From positions 1 through 32,844 of the forward strand of contig SFIS01000031.1 in the NCBI GenBank assembly GCA_004555245.1: 32,844 bases of DNA, in the 5' to 3' direction. Below, piece after piece: positions 25,343 to 32,844 of this stretch (position 1 is the first letter of the stretch; each line of letters begins with the position of its first letter). A program made the translations under genes and the position numbers. The notes below the pieces were generated by a model. It saw only the letters and a list, made by a program, of their open reading frames with translations, ran no database searches and was not told where the DNA came from. The DNA is from Bacteroidales bacterium (GTDB taxonomy: Bacteria > Bacteroidota > Bacteroidia > Bacteroidales > Bacteroidaceae).

Positions 25343-25396
25343 CAAGCCTTGCACGCCCTCGCCTTCATTGCCAGCCCCTTGCGCCCTTGCCATGCC

Positions 25397-27382
25397 CTAC
25401 AGGCTTACGGCAATGCCTACGCCCACCTCGTTCTTGAACATTCTGTAGTCGTAGTATGCCACGTTGTGTTCGCCGGAGCGTGTCACGTCTCGTGTCCTTC
25501 CTGTCAGCGCCAGCCTCGTGAAGGCATGAATGCTCACCGTCTCCCATGTCTTCGTGATGTCGAACAGCCCTGCCACGCAGTCTCCCGTCGTCACCGTTGC
25601 CGCCTTCACCTTGCTATAGTAGTTCATCTGCACAGCCGCCGTCCATCCCTTCTTCCATGTCACGGTCGGAATCACTCCCACGCAGAAATAGTCGTAGTGG
25701 TCGCTTGTCTCTCCCGTTTTCACCCTGTTGTGATACACGTTTGCCGTTGTCGCCACTGCAAATGCTCCATGCCTGTATCTCGCCATGACATTTGCGCTCA
25801 CGATGTCCGCATGTCCGTCGTTTACGAACGACGTGTATTGCATCGGCAGTCCTATCATTCCCGGCGGCGGTGTCTTCTTGAATACAAAGTCGCTGATGAT
25901 GTCCGAGACGTGGTAGTAGCTTACCGCTCCGCAAATCTGCATTGTCTTCCTTCCCCATCTGAATGCACCGTTATAGTCTATCATCACCTCGTGGTTGAAC
26001 ATCGGGAGGAGGTTCTCGTTCCCTTTGCAGTATTTCGTTTCTATCGGGTCGTAGTTCATGACGGGGTATATCTGTCTTTCCGTAGGTCTGGTGAGTTCTC
26101 TGTCAGCTATGAAGCGTACCGACTGTCTTTCCGCAACTCTCCATTCCAGTGTCATCTTCGCCGTCACGTTGTTGCAGACGTGGTTATACGGTTCGTCCTT
26201 CAAGTTCACGTTATATTCAAAGTGCTGGAAGTTGCCCTGCAGTTTCATCCTCCATCTCCCGTATCTCCCCTCAAACTTCACGAAAGGCGTGACATAGAAA
26301 GAGTTGACGTCCGACAGATACTCCCTCTCCCTTGCGTTGTCGAAAATGAGGTTTGTGTTCTCCACCTCCTCGTTTTTCCATGTCGCGCTTCCGTTCACTC
26401 CCGCTGTCAGTTCCGCCATGTTGTCCGTCTTCTTTCCGCACATCATGTTTTTCTTGAATTCCAGTTTCCCCGACACGGAGTGCGCCCTGTTTCTGTTGTC
26501 GTACAACTGGCTTTCGTAGTCCTCGGAATAAGAGTGTGCCGGCGAGTATGCGTATTGCAGTTCCGCGGTTATCTTGTCTCCCGACTTGAAGCTGTTCTCA
26601 TATCCCGCCAGCGCCTGGAGCGTCGTCTTGCTTTCGGTCTTTCTGTTTCTCCCTTCTCCCGTGCAGAAGTTGTATTTGTCCGCCGTTGACATCTCTGAGG
26701 CGAAGAGCTTCACCTGTTGCTGCGGTGTGGGGTAGAAGTATATGTAGCATCTTGCCATGTTGTTGTAGAATCTCTCCCTTGTCTGCGTCCTTTCTTCCGC
26801 CATGCAGTGTCCGTCTTCATATCTCGTTGTCGTGCTTGTCGTTGTTGCTTTGTATATCTCTCCCATCGCGATGCCTGTCATTCTTATTCTGTCCTTGCTG
26901 TAGCAGATGCTCATCTGCGGCATCACATCCCACGGGTAGCATGTCTCCACCGCCGCGCTTCCCCATAGCGTGTCGTTCGTCTTGCTTGTCAGCCTCATGG
27001 TGATGTCGATGCTTCCTCCCACGCCGTTGTTGTTGTATGTCGATAGCGGGTCCTCCGTTATCTCTATCTTCTCTATGTCTCTCAGCCTTATCTGTGTCAG
27101 CGTCACGTCTCGTGCGTCGCCCACCGACATTCCGTGCAGCTTTATGTCATAGTTCACGAACAGCGATTCCGTCGGACGTTCCAGCAGTTCCGGCAGTAAC
27201 GACAGTACCGTCTTTGCAGGTGTCATAGGCGAGAGGCGTATTGAGTCGGCATAGATTATCTTCTTGTCATGGTCAATATCTAAAATCTGCCCGCGGCAGA
27301 CGGCAGCTGCGGCAAGCAGCAGCAACATAATGATGTGTCTTTTTCCGGTCATGGTGTTCATAAGGTTAGGTTTTCTCGTCAC
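25397..27382 (-). CDS. TonB-receptor-like outer-membrane beta-barrel protein
   Basis: The 661-residue product has a signal peptide ahead of GQILDID. A plug-like segment (about 50-130) includes TVLSLLPELLERP, LHGMS, LRDIEKIEITEDPLSTYNNNGVGGSIDITM. A long barrel of amphipathic strands follows, ending in NEVGVGIAVSL. This is the TonB-dependent-receptor/OMP_b-brl_3 type. The usual N-terminal carboxypeptidase-like domain and a clear TonB box are not seen, and no SusD gene is beside it. The cargo is unknown. Met at 27382, 27361 or 27352 could each start the protein, and the promoter at 27408-27438 allows all three. Confidence 0.8.
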   Translation of the reverse strand: MTRKPNLMNTMTGKRHIIMLLLLAAAAVCRGQILDIDHDKKIIYADSIRLSPMTPAKTVLSLLPELLERPTESLFVNYDIKLHGMSVGDARDVTLTQIRLRDIEKIEITEDPLSTYNNNGVGGSIDITMRLTSKTNDTLWGSAAVETCYPWDVMPQMSICYSKDRIRMTGIAMGEIYKATTTSTTTRYEDGHCMAEERTQTRERFYNNMARCYIYFYPTPQQQVKLFASEMSTADKYNFCTGEGRNRKTESKTTLQALAGYENSFKSGDKITAELQYAYSPAHSYSEDYESQLYDNRNRAHSVSGKLEFKKNMMCGKKTDNMAELTAGVNGSATWKNEEVENTNLIFDNAREREYLSDVNSFYVTPFVKFEGRYGRWRMKLQGNFQHFEYNVNLKDEPYNHVCNNVTAKMTLEWRVAERQSVRFIADRELTRPTERQIYPVMNYDPIETKYCKGNENLLPMFNHEVMIDYNGAFRWGRKTMQICGAVSYYHVSDIISDFVFKKTPPPGMIGLPMQYTSFVNDGHADIVSANVMARYRHGAFAVATTANVYHNRVKTGETSDHYDYFCVGVIPTVTWKKGWTAAVQMNYYSKVKAATVTTGDCVAGLFDITKTWETVSIHAFTRLALTGRTRDVTRSGEHNVAYYDYRMFKNEVGVGIAVSL

Positions 27383-27407
27383 GGCATATCATGCGTAATT
27401 CTTTTGC

Positions 27408-27438
27408 CAAAGTTACGAACTTTTTCGCTTACCTCAAA
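27408..27438 (-). promoter_or_regulatory. Promoter of the TonB-receptor-like gene
   Basis: On the minus strand TTTG (27438-27435), exactly 19 nt, then TAACTTTG (27415-27408): a perfect Bacteroidetes promoter 26 bases before the longest ORF start. Confidence 0.85.
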
Positions 27439-27469
27439 ACTTTTCCGGAAGAATATTGTATGAAACATG

Positions 27470-27508
27470 AAAAAAAACAGCTGCAGCGTTTCCCAACGCA
27501 GCAGCTGT
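27470..27508 (-). terminator. Minus-strand terminator downstream of carB
   Basis: ACAGCTGC (27477-27484) pairs with GCAGCTGT (27501-27508), with an inner GCGTT/AACGC stem. On the minus strand a run of eight T follows (27477-27470). It ends transcripts coming from carB about 390 bases after the carB stop, just ahead of the next promoter. Confidence 0.9.
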
Positions 27509-27659
27509 AAGGGTTCTGATGCTTCAGACGTACGTCCGGCTTCCCAGCGAGGCTCCGCCTGTCAGCATCACGGCATTGCGAGCAATGCCTTAGAAAACTA
27601 CTATTAGGTTTATTTAACCGCTATTGTTTTTTTGTTGATAAAGTTGTGTCAGTTTTCAG

Positions 27660-27851
27660 ACGACAACAGTACCTTGTTATGTCGCAACTGATGGCGAGGT
27701 ACTGCCTTACAGACAGCCGCACCGCCACATCTCCCCGAGGGCTTCGCCCCCGTGTTCTTCTCCTTCGGGTCAGATCGCAAGCGAATCCGACCGCTTCGCT
27801 TAGTACTGCCTTACAGGCTGGTCGTGGCATTTCCGTTGTCCCTGTTGTCGT
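27660..27851. repeat. Composite hairpin element with inverted ends
   Basis: The 192-bp segment starts with ACGACAACAG (27660-27669) and ends with its exact inverse CTGTTGTCGT (27842-27851). Inside are a 14-bp direct repeat GTACTGCCTTACAG (27699-27712 and 27803-27816) and a 25-nt hairpin (27768-27792). A GGGC-TTC-GCCC-type stem lies near 27738-27750. There is no coding capacity. The end motif recurs at 32.2-32.7 kb. Confidence 0.65.
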
Positions 27852-27895
27852 AAGAGCCGTCAGGGCAGTTTATGATGCCCGGGAAGGCGGGTGTG

Positions 27896-30800
27896 TCACT
27901 CGTACTCCTGCCAGCTCTTCGTCTGAATGTCGTCGAGAGAGAGTGAGCAGAACGCCTCGATGAATGCCGAGGCGAGGCGGGCGTTGGTGATGAGCGGGAT
28001 GTTATGGTCAATCGCCCCGCGGCGTATGCGGTAGCCGTTAGTCAGCTCGCGGCTGCTGTGGTTCTTCGGTATGTTCACGATGAGGTCGAAGCGGTGGTCG
28101 TGAATCATGTCCATGACGTTCGGGATGTCGTTGTTCTCCTCGTCGGGCCATCCTACGGCAATGGCAGGCACGCCGTTGTCGTTGAGATAGCGTGCCGTGC
28201 CGTTGGTGGCATAGACGGTGTATCCCGCCTTTGCGAGCGCTTGTGCAGCGTCGAGTAGCGACGCCTTCTCCTTCGCTCCTCCGGACGACAGCATGATGCC
28301 TTTCTGTTTAGACGGTATGGTATAGCCTGTTGCTATCATCGAGTTGAGCAGTGCCTCCTCGTAAGTGTCGCCCATACATCCCACCTCGCCTGTTGATGAC
28401 ATATCGACGCCGAGGACGGGGTCGGCATTCTGCAGACGTGCGAAAGAGAACTGCGAGGCTTTCACGCCCATGCGGTCGATGTCGAACGCACTCTTGTCCG
28501 GCTTCTGGTAGGGCGCGTCGAGCATGATGCGTGTGGCAGTCTCTATGAGATTGCGTTTCAAGACTTTGGAGACGAAGGGGAAGGAGCGCGATGCGCGGAG
28601 GTTACATTCGATGACCTTCACGTCCCTGCCTTTTGCGAGATACTGTATGTTGAACGGTCCGGAGATGTTCAGCTCTTTCGCTATGGCGCGTGAGATACGC
28701 TTTATCTGTCGTGCGGTGGCGAAGCTGATCTGCTGTGCGGGGAAGACCATCGTCGCGTCGCCGGAGTGTACGCCGGCATATTCTATATGCTCTGAGATGC
28801 CGTATTCCACCACCTCTCCGTTGTGTGCCACGCCGTCGAACTCAATCTCGTTTGTCTCTGTCATGAACTGCGAGATGACGACGGGATATTCCTTGCTGAC
28901 CTCCGAGGCGGCGGCGAGGAACCGCTGCAGTTCGTCGAAGTCGTGGCATACGTTCATCGCCGCGCCGGAGAGTACATACGACGGACGTACGAGTACGGGG
29001 TAGCCCACCTTGTCGATGAACGCCTTCACGTCGTCCATGTTTGTCAGCGCCGACCATTTGGGCTGGTCGATGCCGAGCTGGTCGAGCATGGCGGAGAATT
29101 TGCCGCGGTTCTCGGCGCGGTCGATGCTGACCGGACTTGTGCCGAGGATGGGCACGCCCTGACGGTAGAGCTTCATGGCGAGGTTGTTCGGAATCTGTCC
29201 GCCGACGGAGACGATGACGCCGCGCGGCATCTCAAGGTCGATGATGTCGAGTACACGTTCGAATGATAGCTCGTCGAAATAGAGGCGGTCGCACATGTCG
29301 TAGTCGGTGGAGACCGTCTCGGGGTTGTAGTTGATCATAATCGACTTATAGCCGAGGCGGCGTGCGGTGTTGATGGCGTTGACAGAGCACCAGTCGAACT
29401 CCACCGACGAGCCGATGCGGTAGGCACCGGAGCCGAGCACGATGACCGATTTCTCGTTCTTGTAGTAGTTGATGTCATATCCCTCTACGGCGTAGGTCAT
29501 GTAGAGATAGTTCGTCAGTTCGGGATGTTCAGACGCCACGGTCTCTATGCGTTTCACGGCCGGGAGTATGCCGAGCTGCTTGCGGTATGCTCGCACGGCG
29601 AGGTTCTCCTTCTCCATGTTTCCCGTCGCGGGCTTGAGCACGAAGCGCGCTATCTGGAAGTCAGAGAAGCCCCACACCTTCGCCTGGCGCATGACATCGG
29701 CGGGCACCTTGTCGAGGCTGTCGTATGTCTCGAGGTGGTGTTTGAAATCCACGATGTTCTTCATCTTCCCGATGAACCACGGGTCTATTTTCGTGAGTTC
29801 GTAGATACGTTCGATGGAATAGCCCTCTTCGAGAGCCTGTGAGATGGCGAAGATGCGCAGGTCTGTGGGGTTGGCAAGTTCGTCGTCGAGGTTGTCGAAG
29901 CGCGTGTGGTCGTTGCCCACGAAGCCGTGCATGCCCTGTCCTATCATTCGCAGACCCTTCTGCAGAATCTCCTCGAAGGAGCGTCCGATGGACATAATCT
30001 CCCCGACGGACTTCATGGACGAGCCGATCTTACGGCTGACGCCCGCAAACTTGGTGAGGTCCCATCGCGGAATCTTGCATATCATATAGTCGAGGTCCGG
30101 CGCGTTGTATGCGGAGTTCGGCGTGCCGGGTTCTCCGATCTGGTCGAGTGTGTAGCCGAGTGCGATTTTCGCCGCCACGAAGGCGAGGGGGTAGCCGGTG
30201 GCTTTCGATGCGAGGGCTGACGAGCGTGAGAGGCGCGCGTTGATTTCTATGATGCGGTAGTCGTTCGTCTCGGCGTTGAAGGCATACTGTATGTTACACT
30301 CGCCCACGATGTTCAGATGCCGCACACATTTCACCGCAATCTCCTGCAGGAACTTCACCTGTTCGTCGGAGAGCGAGCATGTCGGTGCAACGACGATAGA
30401 CTCGCCGGTGTGTATGCCGAGTGGGTCGAAGTTCTCCATCGAGGCGACGGTGAAGCAGCGGTCGTTGGCGTCGCGTATGACCTCAAACTCAATCTCTTTC
30501 CATCCCTTCAGCGATTCTTCGACAAGCACCTGCGGTGCGAAGGTGAAGGCGGATTCCGCAATCTCGCGGAATGTCTTCTCGTCGGGGCAGACGCCGGAGC
30601 CGAGGCCTCCGAGTGCGTAGGCGGAGCGTATCATGATGGGGTAGCCGATGCGCCGTGCCGTGGCTACGGCGTCGTCGAGCGTCTCGCACGCCTGCGACAC
30701 GGGGACTTTCAGATCCACCTTCGCCAGTTCTTTCACGAAGAGGTCGCGGTCTTCGGTGTTCATGATGGCCTCTACGCTTGTGCCGAGCACCTCCACGCCA

Positions 30801-31126
30801 TATTCTTTCAGCGTGCCGTTGAGATACAGCTCAGTGCCGCAGTTGAGTGCGGTCTGTCCTCCGAAGGCGAGTAGTATGCCGTCGGGGCGTTCCTTCTTTA
30901 TTATCTCCGTGACGAAGTGTGTGTTGACCGGCAGGAAATAGACCTTGTCAGCGATGCCTTCGCTCGTCTGTATGGTGGCGACGTTGGGGTTGATGAGGAT
31001 GGAGCGTATGCCTTCTTCGCGCAACGCTTTCAGAGCCTGTGAACCGGAATAGTCAAACTCGCCCGCCTGTCCGATCTTCAGGGCGCCGGAGCCGAGCACA
31101 AGAACTTTCTTCAGTTGTTTTTTCAT
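27896..31126 (-). CDS. carB: Carbamoyl-phosphate synthase large chain
   Basis: The 1076-residue product has the usual CarB length and starts MKKQLKKVLVLGSGALKIGQAGEFDYSG. Two homologous ATP-grasp halves are visible; the second begins near KSVIVLGSGAYRIGSSVEFDWC. The oligomerisation segment lies between them and an MGS-like allosteric domain is at the C terminus (GIMLSSGGAKEKASLLDAA onward). It makes carbamoyl phosphate from bicarbonate, ammonia (from CarA) and two ATP for pyrimidines and arginine. The frame extends 87 residues upstream, but that part translates low-complexity CA-rich DNA and a palindrome, so the ATG at 31126 is used. carA is not adjacent within the window. Confidence 0.97.
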   Translation of the reverse strand: MKKQLKKVLVLGSGALKIGQAGEFDYSGSQALKALREEGIRSILINPNVATIQTSEGIADKVYFLPVNTHFVTEIIKKERPDGILLAFGGQTALNCGTELYLNGTLKEYGVEVLGTSVEAIMNTEDRDLFVKELAKVDLKVPVSQACETLDDAVATARRIGYPIMIRSAYALGGLGSGVCPDEKTFREIAESAFTFAPQVLVEESLKGWKEIEFEVIRDANDRCFTVASMENFDPLGIHTGESIVVAPTCSLSDEQVKFLQEIAVKCVRHLNIVGECNIQYAFNAETNDYRIIEINARLSRSSALASKATGYPLAFVAAKIALGYTLDQIGEPGTPNSAYNAPDLDYMICKIPRWDLTKFAGVSRKIGSSMKSVGEIMSIGRSFEEILQKGLRMIGQGMHGFVGNDHTRFDNLDDELANPTDLRIFAISQALEEGYSIERIYELTKIDPWFIGKMKNIVDFKHHLETYDSLDKVPADVMRQAKVWGFSDFQIARFVLKPATGNMEKENLAVRAYRKQLGILPAVKRIETVASEHPELTNYLYMTYAVEGYDINYYKNEKSVIVLGSGAYRIGSSVEFDWCSVNAINTARRLGYKSIMINYNPETVSTDYDMCDRLYFDELSFERVLDIIDLEMPRGVIVSVGGQIPNNLAMKLYRQGVPILGTSPVSIDRAENRGKFSAMLDQLGIDQPKWSALTNMDDVKAFIDKVGYPVLVRPSYVLSGAAMNVCHDFDELQRFLAAASEVSKEYPVVISQFMTETNEIEFDGVAHNGEVVEYGISEHIEYAGVHSGDATMVFPAQQISFATARQIKRISRAIAKELNISGPFNIQYLAKGRDVKVIECNLRASRSFPFVSKVLKRNLIETATRIMLDAPYQKPDKSAFDIDRMGVKASQFSFARLQNADPVLGVDMSSTGEVGCMGDTYEEALLNSMIATGYTIPSKQKGIMLSSGGAKEKASLLDAAQALAKAGYTVYATNGTARYLNDNGVPAIAVGWPDEENNDIPNVMDMIHDHRFDLIVNIPKNHSSRELTNGYRIRRGAIDHNIPLITNARLASAFIEAFCSLSLDDIQTKSWQEYE

Positions 31127-31272
31127 TTGAGGGATATTTGGTTGTTTATGTTTTGATTTTGCGGGGGTGGGGGCGGGGTGTGGTGTGTGTGGTGTGTGGT
31201 GTGTGTGGTGTGTGTTCTTCGACCTGTTCGAAGAATACGGGCGGGGTGCGTGCGGGGCGGCGGGGCGGTTTG
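31127..31272. repeat. GT-rich low-complexity tract between queC and carB
   Basis: 146 bases with (TGTGTGG)-type imperfect repeats (about 31178-31213), G-rich runs on both sides and palindrome copy 3. It would form the carB leader on the minus strand. No promoter consensus is seen. Confidence 0.6.
31213..31238 (-). repeat. Dispersed palindrome, copy 3
   Basis: TTCTTCGA and TCGAAGAA form an 8-bp stem around CCTGT. Read on the minus strand, the flanks TATTCTTC... and ...GAAGAACAC match copies 1 and 2. It lies 35 bases beyond the queC stop codon. Confidence 0.8.
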
Positions 31273-31926
31273 TCAGGGGTCGTATGTGGTGGTGTCGTTG
31301 ATGCCGGCTGCGCGTAGGGCCTCTATGCGCTCTACACATGTGGCGCACTTGCCGCAGTGGTGCTCGCCGCCTTTGTAGCAGCTCCATGTCTCGGCGTAGT
31401 CGATGCCGAGGCGTTTGCCGACGGCGGCGATGTCCGCCTTCGTGATGTCGGTGTAGGGAGCGGCAATCTCGACATGGGCGTAGGTGCCCGCCTGCGTAGC
31501 CGACGTCATGGCGTCGATGAAGGTGCGGCGGCAGTCGGGATATATGGCGTGGTCGCCGCCGTGGTTGGCTATGAAGACACGGCGCAGCCCGTTGCTCTCC
31601 GCTATGCCCGCCGCGATGCTGAGCATGATGCCATTGCGGAAGGGCACCACGGTGGACAACATATTGCTGTCCTCGTAGTGCCCTTCAGGAATGGCGTCAG
31701 CGCCTTGGAGCAGAGAGCTCGCAAAGTATCTGTGCATGAAATTGAGGTCGATGGTGATGTGGGGGATGCCGAGCCGACGGCAGTGCAGAGAAGCAAAGGG
31801 CAGCTCACGGCTGTTGTGGTTACTGCCGTAATTGAAGGATATTGCAAGTGCAATGTCGTCACGGTGGTCATATAGCAGCGTGATGCTGTCCATCCCTCCG
31901 CTGACTATAATCGCGCTATCTTTCAT
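31273..31926 (-). CDS. queC: 7-cyano-7-deazaguanine synthase (preQ0 synthase)
   Basis: The 217-residue product has the PP-loop SGGMDS (9-14) that binds ATP and the C-terminal zinc cluster Cys183, Cys191, Cys194, Cys197 (CYKGGEHHCGKCATC). Other family segments are FNYGSNH and VPFRNGIMLSIA. It converts 7-carboxy-7-deazaguanine to preQ0 in queuosine synthesis. The frame is open upstream to 32184, but those 86 residues are not QueC-like, so the ATG at 31926 is chosen. No preQ1 riboswitch signature is visible upstream. The gene lies alone, without queD/queE/queF in the window. Confidence 0.95.
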   Translation of the reverse strand: MKDSAIIVSGGMDSITLLYDHRDDIALAISFNYGSNHNSRELPFASLHCRRLGIPHITIDLNFMHRYFASSLLQGADAIPEGHYEDSNMLSTVVPFRNGIMLSIAAGIAESNGLRRVFIANHGGDHAIYPDCRRTFIDAMTSATQAGTYAHVEIAAPYTDITKADIAAVGKRLGIDYAETWSCYKGGEHHCGKCATCVERIEALRAAGINDTTTYDP

Positions 31927-31958
31927 AGTCTGATGTGTGTGAATTGTGTTCCGGTATG

Positions 31959-31976
31959 CAAAATTACGCAAAATTA
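31959..31976 (-). promoter_or_regulatory. Candidate -7 elements for queC
   Basis: On the minus strand TAATTTTG occurs twice (31966-31959 and 31976-31969), both full matches to TAnnTTTG. No TTTG -33 is seen at the right distance. Confidence 0.4.
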
Positions 31977-32140
31977 TCCATATATTAATATATAATGTGT
32001 TTTCTTTCACATAAATTAAAAGAGAGTGGGCAACCCCGCAGGCATGGTTTTCGGATAAGAAAGTCCAGGCTGGTCGCCACTTGATCATCCTTATCCGAGG
32101 GTGTAGGGGGAATAGCCTGTAAGGCTGACCGTAGCTTGAT

Positions 32141-32170
32141 ACATACAACACAGACATTACGGAATTCTTT
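32141..32170 (+). repeat. 30-bp direct repeat, left copy
   Basis: Identical to 32541-32570, exactly 400 bases downstream. Each copy is preceded by a related AGCCT-n3-AGGCT hairpin and followed by an inverted-end element. Confidence 0.85.
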
Positions 32171-32200
32171 AGACGACAACACATCCTCGTACTTTTTTAG

Positions 32201-32497
32201 ACGACAACACAGACAACAATGACAACGGGAAGAACGGGCGCAACTGAGGATGTCACGAAGTGGCATACAACACAGACAACTGAGATTACTTCTGCGACAG
32301 AAAAGTTGTCTCTGTTGTTGTTATTACATCTCTGTTGTCTTCCAAAAACCACAAGCAAAAACCGCAAGCAAAAAAACCTCATCAACAAGTCTCAAGAGGC
32401 AACCAGCCTTCAGGCTGGTAAAAGTTGTTTTTGTTGTTGTCAACAGACAACATAGAGTTCAGAATCAGACCGTTGTTCCTGTTGTCTCTGTTGTCGT
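32201..32497. repeat. ACGACAACA-ended hairpin element A
   Basis: It starts with ACGACAACAC and ends with CTGTTGTCGT. The outer 28 bases of both ends (32201-32228; 32470-32497) are inverted copies at 24 of 28 positions. The inner sequence has many CAAC/GTTG units and the small stem at 32250-32266. Confidence 0.65.
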
Positions 32498-32540
32498 AAA
32501 ACGTGAGGGGGATAGCCTGGAAGGCTGGTCGAAGCTTGAG

Positions 32541-32570
32541 ACATACAACACAGACATTACGGAATTCTTT
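32541..32570 (+). repeat. 30-bp direct repeat, right copy
   Basis: Second copy of the repeat at 32141-32170. Element B begins 4 bases later. Confidence 0.85.
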
Positions 32571-32574
32571 TTAA

Positions 32575-32736
32575 ACGACAACACAGACAACAATGACAAC
32601 GGGAAGAACGGGCGCAACTGAGGATGTCATAAAGTGACATACAACACAGACAACGGGATTACTTCTGCAACATAAAAGTTGTTATTGTTGTTATTGTTGA
32701 TATTGTCTCTGTTGTTCCTGTTGTCTCTGTTGTCGT
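32575..32736. repeat. ACGACAACA-ended hairpin element B
   Basis: A 162-bp relative of element A. Its first 55 bases (32575-32629) are identical to 32201-32255, and its right end (32709-32736) is the same 28-base inverted end. The middle is shorter and GTT-rich. Confidence 0.65.
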
Positions 32737-32844
32737 AAAAACCAAAGCGCGACAATTACAAACATGACCTTCAGAATTAGGATATTCAATTTTTGCTTTA
32801 ATTTTGCAGAATGAAAGAAGAGTCTTAACAACTCTTAAAATATA

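Larger units (their letters stand above)
25034..25396. other. Intergenic region between the two barrel genes
   Basis: GC-rich 363 bases without a supported gene. They hold a possible -7 element for the 24329-25033 gene (minus strand TAACTTTG, 25158-25165, no clear -33), a GGGG-AAA-CCCC hairpin near 25210-25221, and two copies of a palindromic repeat. Confidence 0.5.
27383..27895. other. Intergenic region between carB and the TonB-receptor-like gene
   Basis: 513 bases with no supported gene. They hold the promoter and terminator listed separately, a GGCATTGC/GCAATGCC hairpin (near 27572-27589) and the composite repeat element at 27660-27851. Confidence 0.6.
31985..32844. other. Gene-free repeat-rich region
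   Basis: About 860 bases without a credible gene. They hold a 9-bp stem TCGGATAAG/CTTATCCGA (32051-32059, 32090-32098), AGCCT-n3-AGGCT hairpins at 32114 and 32514, CCAGCCT/AGGCTGG (32403-32418), the duplicated segment and the inverted-end elements listed next. A TAATTTTG (32799-32806) near the edge may be the -7 box of a gene outside the window. Confidence 0.6.

Noticed and set aside
25349..26689. 446-codon plus-strand open frame
   Set aside because: It is antisense to the TonB-receptor-like gene. Its translation is rich in His, Arg, Val and Cys without domain patterns, and it has no promoter. It is a shadow of GC-biased codons.
32025..32110. RNase P RNA-like words (AAGTCC... near a stem)
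   Set aside because: Only a short match; the conserved P4 and other core elements are missing.
31985..32740. CRISPR array
   Set aside because: Repeats are few, unequal, inverted and unevenly spaced, and there are no cas genes.

Overview
The window reads as chromosomal DNA of a member of the Bacteroidales, most likely Prevotellaceae. Three things support this: promoters of the Bacteroidetes type (TTTG, 19-21 nt, TAnnTTTG), A-rich leaders in place of Shine-Dalgarno sequences, and typical families (propeller-AraC regulator, OmpA/PorT-like and TonB-receptor-like barrels, a GH3 xylosidase). The genus is an inference, because no 16S gene is present.

Layout. (1) 1-1.2 kb: the 5' half of a secreted GH3 beta-xylosidase-like gene on the minus strand. 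It ends soon after the catalytic domain and lies divergent from (2), a membrane-spanning propeller/AraC regulator (1.4-3.7 kb) with no kinase or receiver. (3) 3.9-4.6 kb: a secreted protein with a chitobiase-C-terminal-like domain, broken by a -1 frameshift. (4) 4.9-20.2 kb: a classical information-processing cluster, rpsU, xerC-like recombinase, hpf, tRNA-Thr/Tyr/Gly/Thr, tuf, tRNA-Trp, secE, nusG, rplK-rplA-rplJ-rplL, rpoB, rpoC. The stretch from tRNA-Thr to rpoC matches the E. coli thrU-tyrU-glyT-thrT-tufB...rpoBC order except for the extra tRNA-Trp. Strong hairpin terminators follow rplL (probably an attenuator before rpoB) and rpoC.

(5) 20.3-24.2 kb: a three-gene plus-strand unit: a secreted DUF4861-like protein, an orphan EIIC of the galactitol (GatC) family with no IIA or IIB nearby, and a KduI isomerase that carries an N-terminal signal peptide. 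A strong terminator closes the unit. The genes suggest uronate (pectin-type breakdown product) handling that begins in the periplasm and continues through a PTS-like permease. This is the best candidate for an unusual system in the window. (6) 24.3-27.4 kb, minus strand: a small outer-membrane barrel and a TonB-receptor-like barrel. (7) 27.9-31.9 kb, minus strand: carB (without carA) and queC.

The spacers from 25 kb to the right end hold two repeat families. One is a 21-bp palindrome (three copies, just 3' of minus-strand genes). The other is a modular hairpin repeat with ACGACAACA-type inverted ends (27.66-27.85 kb, 32.2-32.5 kb, 32.57-32.74 kb), including a duplicated segment whose small hairpin keeps its pairing despite substitutions. 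The final 0.9 kb has no gene I can support.
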